A stretch of DNA of 64,000 bases. Source: Pezicula radicicola. Taxonomy: Eukaryota; Ascomycota; Leotiomycetes; Helotiales; Dermateaceae. The notes below the pieces were generated by a model. It did not search any database. It was not told where the DNA came from and saw nothing but the letters and a program-made list of their open reading frames with translations. Position numbers and translations under genes: made by a program. Shown here piece after piece: positions 34,236 to 45,721 of the stretch (within the stretch, counting starts at the first letter, position 1; each line of letters starts with the position of its first letter). The stretch covers positions 310,001 through 374,000 of the forward strand of contig PDUO01000040.1 of the NCBI GenBank assembly GCA_003008705.1. The letters run 5' to 3'.

Positions 34236-34687
34236 GATTAAATACTATTCTACAGAAGTCACTAGCGTGTATTTGTAGGTGTTTCCACGTGACTCAGCCG
34301 CCTCCGCTTTATATATGTATGGGTGGCATTTCAAGTCAACAGGTGCTTCATGAGTAGTTAGCCATCTTCCACGATCAAGTCCCGATACCTTCGTATCTAT
34401 ATGAAAGCACCAACCCCACTATTGATGAGAAATCCACACTTTCTTTCTCGCTATCAACAAACCTCAGGCGGACTTCGCTCCCCCACAGCACAGCCCGGCC
34501 CCAAGAGTCGCCCCAAGAGTCGCCTTACCCCCAAGAAGCGTATCGACAAAAATATACGACGCTACATGACTCTCGTGTTTGCTATCTACTGATCATATTT
34601 CGAAATTAAGGCCATCTACTTGCCGATACTTACATTTCTACGAAATCATAACTCCTATCATTGCAGCCTTGACCGTAGCCTCATAAC
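34236..34687. promoter_or_regulatory. Upstream region of the NLR gene
   Basis: No gene is called. A TATATATG string occurs near 34311. A 63-codon frame (34401-34592) rich in Pro and Lys is probably leader sequence. Confidence 0.35.
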
Positions 34688-37600
34688 ATGGCTGAGCTCG
34701 GCGTTGCTGGAAGTGCAGTTGGGATCATTTCCCTATGGATCCAGGTCTGCCAAGGACTTATACAGTACTATGGATCTTGGAAGGACGCCCCTAAAGATGT
34801 TACACAGATGTGTACGTCGGTATCGAGCCTGGAAGAAACATTAAAAGTATTGAAGGCTACCATTAAAGACAAAGGGATAGCTACACAGGCTGAAACAGGA
34901 GTCCAAAACAACATTGATGCCTGCGCAGTTAGTATCAATGAACTGCAGGGTGAGCTGATTAGAGTTCAAGAGATCAAGGGTTCTAGTATCTGGTCTAAGG
35001 TTCACGGACAAGGACGTCGCCTTCTTTATCCATTTCGAGAGAGCACACTGCTGAAGTTAAAGGGGATTGTCGCTGAAATTCGCGAAAATCTAAGCCTAGC
35101 GGTGGAGGTACTACATTTGTAAGTGTGATCAACAACGGAGATAAGATATTTAGGGACTGCAGTACTCACGAGGTTATTAGGCAGGATACAGCAAACTCAA
35201 GGGAACAATTAGAGTACACATCTACTCAAGTCAACGACTTGGTGACATTTATTCGTTCTCATCACAATGGTATTCCGTCCTTTTCTATAAAAGACTTGTT
35301 CTAAAGATGTCTAGATCAGGAGAGTAGGGCTATCGTTGACTGGTTGTCACCTTTAAACTTCTTCGTAACACAGAATGATACTCTACGCAGGCGACAGGAT
35401 GGTACAGCAGAATGGCTTTTCGAGACTCCCGAATTTGAAGCATGGCTGGCTGGGACAGACAGGATATTATGGTGCTCGGGATTACGTAAATATATATTCA
35501 TTTTCGAGAAGACCAAGCTAACTTAATTCCAGCTGGTGCAGGCAAAACCATTCTTGCGTATTATTACCTATCAGATCACTCTTCTTGTACTAACTATTAC
35601 TAGATCTGCTATTATCGATAAGCTCCAAACGCAACTGAGCCCCCAAAATGTCGGACTAGCCTTTGTATATTTAAACTACAGAGAACGAGATACTCAGACG
35701 CTTGCAAATCTCATCGCGAGCCTTGTTCAGCAGCTTGTTCAGTGCTATAGCAGTATCCCTGATGAAGTCCGTGCACTCTATACCAAGTATAACTCAAAGA
35801 GCACACGACCAAGCGGGGAGGAGTTTTCGAGAATACTTCAGTTACTCATTGCGGGGTTTTCGCATGTATATGTTGTCGTTGACGCCTTGGATGAGTGTAA
35901 CCTGGAAACAAGGAGCAAGTTTATTGCGGAATTGCAAAAGTTACCGGAAAATCTTCATTTACTATGTACTTCCCGACATCTTGGCGATATCCAAGAAGCA
36001 TTTGCAGAAGCTTCTCATATAGACATCCGAGCGAGAGATTCAGATATCGCACGATACGTAGAGGCACAGATCTTGCAAGCGCCTAAGCTGGTAAAGTATT
36101 GTAAGGATGCCAGAGATCTTCAGAGCTCTATTATTAAGAAGCTGGTTGAAAAAGCAAACGGGATGTCTGTATCCTCCTTAAATCTTAGCGTGCGACTATT
36201 TCTTACTTAGTTAGGTTCCTACTCGCCGAATTGCACCTTAAATCACTGACGACAAAGACGAGCACCAAAAATCTTCGGAAAGCCTTAGATGTTCTGCCCG
36301 AGGATCGAGATAAGACGTATAAAGAAGCTCTAGAGAGAATCCAAAGCCAGGCTGCAGACGAATCGAAGCTGGCCATGAGAGTTCTGTCGTGGATTACTCA
36401 TGCTATCCGTCCGCTCAAGGTTGAAGAGATTCAACATGCAATCGCTGTCATGGATCTTGATCCTGGCGAGACCGCACTTGACGAGGAAGGTCTTCCTGAT
36501 GAAGCTGAACTAATCACTGTCTGTGGAGGGATTGTTATAATTGACCAAAACAGCAGAGTCATTCGCCTAGTCCACTACACAACTCAGGAATACTTCAACC
36601 GGACGCGGGGGGAGTGGTTTCCGAACGCAGAAAGCGAGATCGCAACAACCTGCGTTACATACCTTTCGTTTAACGTATTTGAGAGCGGATTTTGTCAAAC
36701 AGACAAAAACTTTAAGAAGCGATTACGTTCAAATAAATTCTTCGAGTACGCCGCAGGAAACTGGGGCCACCACGCTCGCATAGCTCCGACTTCGGATCTA
36801 GCGTTAAGCCAGGCAGTAACAGAATTTCTTAGAAGCGAAGCTAAGGTTGATGCATCAAGCCAAGGGTTGCTGGCCTCTAAATCCCACCGGCTATACATCC
36901 ATCAGATTCCAAAGTTAAAGGGAGTGCATTTAGCGGCGTACTTTGGCGTTGAGACGGTGATGAAGCTATTGCTCGAGTCAGGCACGGTTAATGCCGACCT
37001 AGAGGACAACTACGGTCAAACGCCGCTATCGTGGGCTGCTCGGAACGGGCACGAGGCCGTGGTTAAGCTGCTTCTCGAGAAAGGCGCCGAGCTCGAGTTG
37101 AAAGACAACGAGTACAGACAGAAGCCGCTATTGTGGGCTGCTCAGAATGGGCACGAGGCTATTGTCAGGCTGCTGCTCGAGAACGGCGCCGAGGTCGAGG
37201 CGAAGGACGACATTGGCCAGACGCCGCTGTCGAATGCTATCAAAAACAAGCATAAGGCCATCGCCAAGCTGCTGCTTAAGACAGGCAAGGTCAATGCCTA
37301 CTCGAAGAATTATTATCGTAAGACGCTGCTGTTATGGGCTGCTGAGAACGAGCAAGAGGCTGATGTCAAGCTACTACTTAAGACAGGTAAGGTCGACGTC
37401 GACTCGAAGGATGATTATGGTCAGACGCTGCTGTCAAGGGCTGCTGAGAACGGGCACGAGGCCGTCGTCAAGCTGTTGCTTNANACAGGCAAGGTCAACG
37501 TTNACTNAAAGGATNATTATANTCAGACGNCGCTGTCAAGGGCTGCTNAGAACGGGCACGAGGCNGTCGTCAAGCTGTTGCTTGAGACAAGCAAGGTCAA

Positions 37601-38408
37601 CGTTGACTTAAAGGATGATTATAATCAGACGCCGCTGTCAAGGGCTGCTAAGAACGGGCACGAGGNCGTCGTCAAGCTGTTGCTTGAAACAGGCAAGGTC
37701 AACGTTGACTTAAAGGATNATTATAATCAGACGCCGCTGTCAAGGGCTGCTAAGAACGGGCACGAGGCTGTCGTCAAGCTGTTGCTTGAGACAAGCAAGG
37801 TCAACGTTGACTTAAAGGATGATTATAATCAGACGCCGCTGTCAAGGGCTGCTAAGAACGGGCACGAGGTAGTCGTCAAGTTACTACTCGACACGGGCAA
37901 GGTCCAGGCCGACCAAAAGTGTACCTACAACCAGACGCCATTGTCTTTCGCTGCTGAGCATGGACACGAAGCCATTGTCAATATGCTACTTGAGAAGGGA
38001 GCCGAGGTCTATTCGAAAGACAGAGTCGATTGCACGCCTCTGCGATATGCTATAATGAGAGGACATGAGCGGGTCGTTAGCCTCCTACTAAGCGAGCACT
38101 TTGTCAACGTGAACTGCGAGACCAAGGATGGTCAGACACTATTATGTTTGGCGGCAAGGAACGGATTTAATACTATTGTTCAGCGCCTATTGCAATCTGA
38201 CGACATAGACGTGGATAAGGAAGACAAATTTGGAACAACACCCCTTTTATGCGCCGCAGAAAATGGACACCAGACAATATTTACGCAGCTACTTAAGAAA
38301 GGCGCCAATATAGAGGCATTTCAAAGATATAATCTCGAGAAATTTCCTACAGGGAGTTGGAGATATAGAATAAACGGTAACTGGGTTTACGTAAGAAGGA
38401 ATCCTTGA
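34688..38408 (+). CDS. NLR-type receptor: fungal STAND N-terminal domain, NACHT, ankyrin repeats
   Basis: Fungal NLRs are STAND ATPases that sense non-self through C-terminal repeats and signal through the N-terminal domain. The six-exon model is 34688-35118, 35181-35269, 35315-35485, 35533-35557, 35604-36164 and 36215-38408, phase-consistent, giving 1,156 residues. Residues 1-145 resemble the Helo-like N-terminal domain of STAND proteins (GVAGSAVGIISLWIQVCQGL). A linker DWLSPLNFFVTQNDTL, RRRQDGTAEWL leads to the P-loop LPGAGKTILAS (from residue 231). Then FVYLNYRER, Walker B VYVVVDALDEC and LHLLCTSRH follow. A helical region with VLPEDRDKTYKEALERI, RPLKVEEIQHAI and VRLVHYTTQEYF comes next, as in fungal NACHT proteins. 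From about residue 660 to 1,130 lie roughly 14 ankyrin repeats. Exon 4 is 25 nt and encodes the P-loop. Eleven N bases fall in the repeats. Without splicing the gene looks frameshifted; with it the frame is intact. Confidence 0.9.
37431..37940 (+). repeat. Near-identical 102-bp tandem ankyrin units
   Basis: The string CTGTCAAGGGCTGCT starts at 37431, 37533, 37635, 37737 and 37839, an exact 102-base period (34 codons). Units differ by only a few bases. The N bases at 37482, 37484, 37503, 37507, 37515, 37522, 37530, 37548, 37565, 37666 and 37719 all lie inside the array. Confidence 0.9.
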
Positions 38409-39496
38409 GATAATAATGAGGTTGACCTACTTATTATATGTATATATGCAAATATGGATCTAGAAATGGTTCTGGGGGAATCTCGGTCACAAGGGAGCCA
38501 AAATGGGATCTGTGCTTTGTGCCCTTGAATCTCGACAATCATAATTACTGAAGCTCATCAGATCATGTACTATTCACCATTAACCTCAGATTATCTCTAC
38601 TAGATTGAAACACAATGTCTTCGTGCTAATCCAAAAACGAATACACTGCCAACTAAACGCGCCTTTGACAATGTCAAGAATCTTGGCCAACGTGGTGGAA
38701 ACGCCAACGTCTTCGCTGGAGATAGCTTGGGGAATGTATACATGCTCATGCCTGAGTATAGTGCAATTTATATCTACAAATACGTCATCCATTGTCATTG
38801 ACTAGACGAATCCCACAAGCATGAGACTTAGAGTGTATTAGTTCAACTACTCTGCAAGCTACGCCATATGTCAGAGATCCTAGGATAATATAGCCTGAGT
38901 CGGCAAATTTGGGCTTCGATGGATATATTTACTTCAACATCAACCAGTTATCTTATCAACCTGACTGGAATGATGGTATTGATGGACGGGAGTGCCCGTG
39001 TCTCATTCAGAGGTCTAAATTACCGGATGGTGCTAACAAGAACTTGGTATTGGGCTGATAATATAATATTCGCTAAACAGAGCCCAGATAGGAGAATGAC
39101 AATGATGTGGAACTAATCACAAGCTAATATAATACTTGGAAGATATTTGAAAACGTTCGATAGCAAGTTCCAGCTAAGTGATGGATGGCCTTTTTGCTCT
39201 TCCCATCGATGATTCCTTTCTTACAATCTTGTTGCACATTTGATTTTAAGCAATATAGAGAGATACTCCATGTTCGAGCCCTTGGTTTTCTCGTGTACAA
39301 GATTCGAAAGTGGTAAAGTGGCTAGGCATAAGTTCCCTGCCGGAGCTCAAATAGGCGACGCCCGAGATATCGTGCTTGATTGTATCCCACTCTTGGACTC
39401 GTCGACTCGTCAACCTTCATGAGCATAACGCGAACAGTAATAATACACTGAGCTTCCCAAGAAATATACTCCGTAGACCTGATCCAACCTCCCAAA
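38409..39496. other. Intergenic between NLR and oxygenase genes
   Basis: No gene seen; only short frames on both strands. It is AT-rich with no clear repeat. Confidence 0.5.
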
Positions 39497-40674
39497 ATGC
39501 CTTCTGCCAATTCTCCCGCATTCAATGTCCCAATCGTAGACATCGCATCCTACATTTCCAATCCCTCATCACTAGAAGCGCAAAAAGTCGTAGACCAAGT
39601 CCGTGAAGCTTGCACAACCAGTGGATTCTTCTCCCTGGTTGGTCACGGGATACCGGAAAGCTTGCAAGATGCTGTTTTTAGGGGAGCAGAGAAGTTCTTT
39701 GCTTTGTCTTTTGAGGAGAAGAATAAGATAGATAAGAAGTTTTCGCTTGGGGCGAGTAATCGTGGGTATGAGGTTCTCGGTGGGCAAGCTTTAGAAGCTG
39801 GTAAGATGCCTGATTTGAAAGAGGTAAGTGTGTAAATTTACAAAAACCTGTTCAAAAGATTGGGGATTTTGTTTTGTTCGCGAGCTGATTGAGAATATAG
39901 GGCTTTTATGCAGGACAAGACATCCCAGCAAATGATCCCCGAACCATTGCAGGAAGATTCTACATGGGACCGAACGTCTGGCCACCAACCAGCCTCATCC
40001 CCGAATCAGAATTTAAAGAGCCAGTAACAGAATACTACACAAAGATGCACGCACTATCACTTCTTGTCCTAGAAGTTCTCGCTCGGGGACTTCCTTACGG
40101 ACCGAACGTTTTTGATGAATTTGTTTCTAATGATGCTGTTGCTGCTATTCGGATCTTGCATTATCCCCCTCAGACTTCTGAGGATAAGAATCAACTGGGC
40201 GCGGGTGCCCATACGGATTTTGGGGCTATTACATTACTGCTTCAGGATGGGACTCCGGGGTTGCAGGTTTGGAATCATATTGATGAGGAGTGGCTTTCGG
40301 TTCCGCCAACGAGAGGGGCTTATGTTGTTAATGTTGGGGATATGCTTTCAAAGGTGTGTTTAAAGATTTTTCTTTGCCTTTTAAGCTTTTTGCCTTTAAC
40401 CATTTGAATATTCTCTATATAGTCTGTAATTGGATACCAAACTGACAATTCACAGTGGACTTCTGGATTATATAAAAGTAATCTACATCGGGTTCTTAAC
40501 AAGAGTTCAAAGGATAGATACTCAATTCCTTTCTTCTTTGATGGAAATCTAGACTGTCCTTTGGCTCCGTTTGATGGAAGCGCTGTTGAAGGAGAAGTGC
40601 TTACTGTGGAAGGTCACATGAATGAGAGGTTCGCTACAACGTTCGGTAGAGGCAAGGAGGGTGCGAAACATTGA
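39497..40674 (+). CDS. 2-oxoglutarate/Fe(II) oxygenase, isopenicillin-N-synthase-like
   Basis: These enzymes hydroxylate or desaturate small molecules using iron and 2-oxoglutarate. The exons are 39497-39823, 39901-40353 and 40456-40674, giving 332 residues. The N-terminal DIOX_N part reads VPIVDIASYI and REACTTSGFFSLVGHGIP. The jelly-roll core holds the iron ligands H213 and D215 (AGAHTDFGAITLLL) and H271 (SNLHRVLN), with R281 in the RYS motif for 2-oxoglutarate. The order and spacing fit fungal members annotated as flavonol-synthase or gibberellin-oxidase-like, but the substrate cannot be read. The C-terminus is ambiguous: after the TGA at 40672, an acceptor-like TTTTTGCAG precedes SLPDPVDLLSALGY and a TAA. 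No proper donor links them. A sugar-porter-like transporter follows 1 kb downstream on the same strand. Confidence 0.92.
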
Positions 40675-41728
40675 TAAAATATGAGATCTACTAAAAACCA
40701 TATTACAAATGTTACTTTTTGCAGAGTTTACCAGATCCTGTGGATTTGCTATCAGCTCTCGGCTATTAATGACACTGGTAAATAGCTGATATGACGCATG
40801 ATGGGTCTTCAATTATTCTTTATGTCTTTCATTATTGTATGCTATCTAGTTCTTTTATCGCTTTTGACATATCCTTGAGATTGTTAGTATCCACCTTCCT
40901 AAGATCTGCGGCAAATGCCAAGACCGTAAATAATCCGTCCATCAATTTTCACTGCGAGATACAAGTTCTGAAACTGCGATCAATATGAGGAATTGTTATC
41001 TTCTCGACATCATCATTAAAACCACAATACTCCATTGACAACGCCATGGCTTGCCAAACCCTTTAGCTTGTTTAGCGGCAACATTAAGCACTTTACTCCG
41101 AAAAGATATCAAAGCTTATCATGTAAGCTATTACTATTCTCGAGGCAATCACACCCTCTATCGATGATCAACCCCCAATAATACGGAGTACCGTTCTAAG
41201 AACTGTACGAACCATAGCTGTCGGATGCTCCGCATTATATATCTTTGGTTGTAAGATAGGGGTGATGGGGATGATCGGGTCTAAAGCCGAACAAACCACA
41301 GCCAATCAAAAGCTTTGATTAACAACATAACCAGCCTCGTTATCTAAGACAACATCTGCACTCTCGGCCGAAAGAAGCTTTCTAGCGGATGTCCCGCCTG
41401 AAATACGAATGCGAAATGAACAAGATAGCTCAACTCTCCGCAATGCAAACGTTGTGTCGTGCCTCCAACTGCCTATCTTATCTTCAGGGCGGCTCGCTTA
41501 ATGTTGGCACTTATCTCTGGGGAAGGATGAAAGCTGGAAAGTGGACCATGTTCGCCATGTTGTTGATTGCGGGATGTAGGGAATTGATATCTACAAAATC
41601 AGAAGGAACCCCCTTGCTCAACGGCGACATCCAGCTTCTTCTGCTTCTGCCAGCTGCCAGCTGTCAACTGCCAACTTTCAACTGTCCTAGCTGTTTAACG
41701 GGGAAATAATAGGAGCAGAAAAGACGAG
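40675..41728. other. Intergenic, promoter region of the transporter
   Basis: A 106-codon frame at 41389-41709 is cysteine/leucine-rich without a domain and ends just before the transporter ATG. It is not called. A possible unused coding relic of the oxygenase tail lies at 40725-40770. Confidence 0.45.
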
Positions 41729-43453
41729 ATGGCGAAAATGGACTTGGTACCGAGGTCCTCCAAGTTGATCTCTATACTTCTTGTGGGCGCATCATGTATC
41801 ACATCATGTGTAGGTTCATTCCTCCCCAAGTCAAAATTCATCAGATCATTAAAACAAGTTAGACGTTAGGATTCGATGGCTCCATGATGAACGGCCTTAA
41901 TATTCTCGATTCCTATACCGACTACTTCGACTTGAACACCACGACATTGGCTCTCAATACCTCATCTGTCTGGCTAGGTGGGGCCATCTCGGGAATGTTT
42001 TACGGATTAGTCGTTGATGCCATTGGACGGAAACAAGCCTTGTTCTGGGCTGCATTACTCACCATCTTCGCTGCCATCTTACAAGCTGCCAGTCAGAATA
42101 TCGCTATGTTCGTTATTGCCAGAATTCTGATCGGTCTTGGTACTGGTGCTAGTAGTGTTGCCGGTAAGTGTTTGATTGAAATGCGTAGTGTAGAAATAAG
42201 GTGGTACTAATGAATCTAACAGGACCAACTTACCTCGCTGAGACCCTACCTGTAAAATGGCGTGCCTGGGGTCTAGGTGTCTTTTACGACTTCTGGTACG
42301 TAGGTGGTCTTCTCGCAGCAGGAATTACATACGGTACAGCTCAAATGACATCAACCTGGGCATGGCGCCTACCATCAGCACTACAAGGACTCTTCAGCGT
42401 AATCTGCATTATAATTCTTCCATTCATCCCCGAATCACCTCGTTGGTTGGCATATAAAGGACGAAATGAAGAAGCCTTGGAAGTCATTTCTCAGACCTAT
42501 TGTGATGGGGATGCGGCGAATCCGATTGTTTTGGTGCAGTATCAGGAGATTATTGATACGCTTACTTTTGAGAAGGAGGCGGGTGAGACTTTGGGGATGA
42601 TGGAGATTGTTAAGACGCCTAGTTCGAGGATGAGGTTGTTGTTGGTTTGTTCGGTGGCTGTTTTTACTATGCTTTCTGGTGAGTCCACCAATCTTTCGGG
42701 ACCCTTATTCGTTTGACTTAAGTTCTTGGTTGCTGACAAGTACCTAAAGGAAACAACATCATATCTTACTACCTGGGAACTATGTTGGACAACGCAGGTA
42801 TTACAGACAGTACTACGCAATTAGAAATCAATATCATCCTCAATGCCTGGTGTCTAGTAGTCGCTATGCTAGGAACTTACTTCATCGATCAATACGGACG
42901 CAAGACACTAGCAGCATGGTCCACAGGTGTCCTAACTATCTTTATCTTCATGATCGGAGGTCTCACAAAAGCATTCGGAGAATCCACAAACACCTCCGGT
43001 ATCTACGGAACCGTCGCATCAATCTTCCTCTTCCAAGGAGCCTACAGTTTCGGTTGGACACCACTTACAGTTCTCTACCCACCTGAAGTCTTGAACTTCA
43101 GTGTTCGTGCAAACGGAATGGCTATCTATACTCTCATTGCTAATGGTGTGGGATTAATGGTTACTTTCGCTTTCCCATATGCGCTCGATGCTATTGGTTG
43201 GAAGACTTATATGATCAATGGAGCTTGGGATGTACTTGAGTTGGCTTTTGTCTTGTACTTTTGGGTTGAAACTAAGGGGAAGACTTTGGAGGAGATTGAT
43301 GGCTTGCTTGATGGCGAGAAGCATTCTAGGGTTCCGGATTTGGAGGATGTGTTGAGTGGGAAGGCGGATTTGAGTGGTGATGTCTTGAATGGTGTTGAGG
43401 TTGAACCTGAGACTGCTACTGAGGTTAATGTTGCGGCGGATAAGAAGATTTGA
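41729..43453 (+). CDS. MFS sugar porter (hexose/lactose permease-like)
   Basis: A proton-coupled sugar transporter of the plasma membrane is the usual role. The exons are 41729-41809, 41863-42163, 42223-42678 and 42750-43453, phase-consistent, giving 513 residues. Signature motifs are GFDGSMMNGLN in TM1, the loop DAIGRKQALFW, GASSVAGPTYLAE, PESPRWLAYKGRNEEAL, DQYGRKTLAAW and the end VETKGKTLEEID. About twelve membrane helices can be picked out. The C-terminal tail is acidic and valine-rich (DVLNGVEVEPETATEV). Sequence style is close to the fungal lactose/galacturonate-permease group, but substrate cannot be stated. Neighbouring the 2OG oxygenase on the same strand may be chance. Confidence 0.93.
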
Positions 43454-44434
43454 GTTTAGGTGCTACTTGGGAAGCTCTTGTTGGAACTTAACGGAACTCG
43501 GACATTTGGAAAATCTAATTGCATTTGTGGAGGATACAAATATTTGGTCCTACTTTCGAAATTAAGTCTATCGGAGCCACTAAGCTCCCCACTGCGACTT
43601 TTGCACTTATAAGGCAACCTGAACATTATCCTGCTAAAACCCTATGATAACCACAACAATAGTCCATTGTAAAGTTCAAGGGTAGCACTATCTTCACCAT
43701 AGGCAACAGTCAACATTGTGAACTATCTGAAGTATAAGGAAACTCTAATACCGTAGGTTTACTCTCTTTTCGTTTGAAACTTCCCTAAGATTTCCATGAA
43801 ATAACTTAAGCGACTTAAACATTGAGGCCAGCTAAACAAAACAGTAATCCTAGTAGGAGTATAAAAAATATTCGAAACACTGCGGTTGTCTTTAGGTTCC
43901 TTTTCTTCTTCTTTTTCTTTCTACTTCCATCGTCTTGCTATGTTAAAAGGAGAAGATTGCTTGTGGCTTTACTTTTAGGTTCTTTTTGATCTCGCTTCGG
44001 AGTTGACCCGCCCCTTTTTAAACGCAGAAGTGACTTTTGTAGCGAGTCTCTCTACTAGTATGCAGCACTTTCTGTATTAAATGCCTCTCAGATCTGTTAT
44101 GGACTTGATCTACCTTTACTTTAGGAAGCAAGTTATAAAAAAAGGAGACAGCTTAAACCTTAGTTATTTAGTAGACGGAGTAATTAATGTAGGAACGAGA
44201 GTTATAGCAAAAAAACAAATTGAAAACCTTAAGGTATTTTAGACTGTTATTTGCAGAGGTTCGTAAAGCATAGACTAATGTTCAAGTCAAGTGTGAGTAA
44301 GTTACGGTATTGGTGAATCGAGGTTATTCTCCAAATTGGGTTTAGCGCAGATTTGGGCGAGGCAACGGCAAGGCTGAAAATATTTCTGGACTTGTGGTCA
44401 ACAACAACACAGAAACACCACATAAACACTCAAT
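43454..44434. other. Intergenic, no gene seen
   Basis: Contains T-rich runs near 43905-43920 and a CA-rich leader (ACAACAACACAGAAACACC) immediately before the pICln start. Confidence 0.5.
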
Positions 44435-45360
44435 ATGCCACCAACTACTATTCGCGAAGCCCCGGCCATTGAATCATTTACACCGTTGGCCGAACACCAG
44501 TCTCAGACTCCCACGAGCTTCTTTAGTGCAAAGCCCGTACTTCATTACCATGGAGTCGGCGCGCGCGCACTCGCACCTCGAGATCAGATTTCCAAGTTAC
44601 CAGTTTTCCCCTCAAGGGAAGTCGCAACTGATGGCGAAGGAATGGAAGTAGAAGTAGTGGATGCCCTTATCAGCTCCGAGTATGTGCGCCTTTCCAGTTC
44701 AAGGTTTTGTGTCTTGACAGTTGCTAATGTCCTCTCCACAGCAACCTCACCTTATTCAACAATACGACATCTACCGGCTTGTCAATCCCATATCCTTCTA
44801 TTTCCCTACATGCCATCCAACGGCTGCCTGACCCCGCCAATTCAGCCCAAGAGATCCAAGGTCTTTATATGCAACTCGAGCTCTCCGACCCATACTCTGT
44901 CTCAGAGGAAGATGAACCAGAGATTGTCGAATTAACCATTATTCCCGTGGCTGGCGATATTCAAACGTTATTCGAAGCGGTATCCAATTGCTCAAATCTG
45001 CATCCTGACCCAACAGGCGATGACGAGGAAATGGGGGACGACGATGGCGGGGACAGCAGGATACGTTTCGAGGGTAACGTAGGATATGAAGGTATTAGCG
45101 GACTACCCGGAGTACAAAGAGGTTCAGATAATGGCGGCCTACCTCCTCCATTCCCTGGCAGTGGTGGTTGGATCACATCTGAGAACGTCTCTGAGTACTT
45201 TGACGAGGACGGTAACTTTATTGGCGGAGGAAACGGCGAGATCGAGGTTTTAGGAGAGGGTGCGGGCAGAGTACGAGGTCATGACGAAGTGGAGGAAGAT
45301 GGCGCCAATGGCCATAGCGAAGATCACGTCGACGATAATAAGCGTCCAAGGACGGATTAA
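44435..45360 (+). CDS. pICln / Voldacs-family methylosome subunit-like protein
   Basis: pICln chaperones Sm proteins during spliceosomal snRNP assembly, working with the PRMT5 methylosome; the family was first linked to swelling-regulated chloride currents. Exons 44435-44679 and 44742-45360 join across a 62-nt intron (GTATGT donor, TTGCTAAT branch), giving 287 residues. The PH-like fold has LTLFNNTTSTGLSIPYPSIS followed by LHAIQRLPD. It continues YMQLELSDPYS and VELTIIP, with TLFEAVSNCSNLHPDP as its last helix, which are family hallmarks. The tail is strongly acidic and glycine-rich (DDEEMGDDDGGD), as in known pICln proteins, and ends with a basic KRPRTD. Confidence 0.88.
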
Positions 45361-45721
45361 ATATCAGTCTAATTGCCGATGTCTCCCATCCGGGTGACTG
45401 AGAACTACCTATCGGATAATTGGGGCCAATCGCGCTCACACAGTTTTTGAGATAAGCTTTATATCAAATATACGAATCGAGTGAGTTTCTCAAAATGATC
45501 TCTTTCGAAGCAATTGACATGGTATTACCTATCAATTCAACCACGCGTGTCCACGTGACCCATAACTGGCGAGCACGCAATTGCCGACGGCATCAGCATC
45601 ATCGAAGCGGGGATACCGATGTAAAGTTATATATTTCGAGTTCATCAAAGAGAGTCTCAATAAAACGATTAACAAAATTAACGAAAACTGAGGGTTACTA
45701 AACTTCTTCAAAGTCATAATC
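45361..45721. other. Intergenic between pICln and TauD genes
   Basis: A 361-base spacer, no gene. Short overlapping frames at 45495-45723 have no support. Confidence 0.5.

Noticed and set aside
37431..37940. CRISPR-like array
   Set aside because: The repeats are in-frame 34-codon ankyrin units without spacers, in a eukaryotic gene.
34688..38408. Reading the NLR locus as a frameshifted pseudogene
   Set aside because: Five introns with GT-AG ends and several clear branch points restore one frame through every domain motif.
41389..41709. 106-codon frame before the sugar porter
   Set aside because: No domain, overlaps the expected promoter and leader of the transporter.
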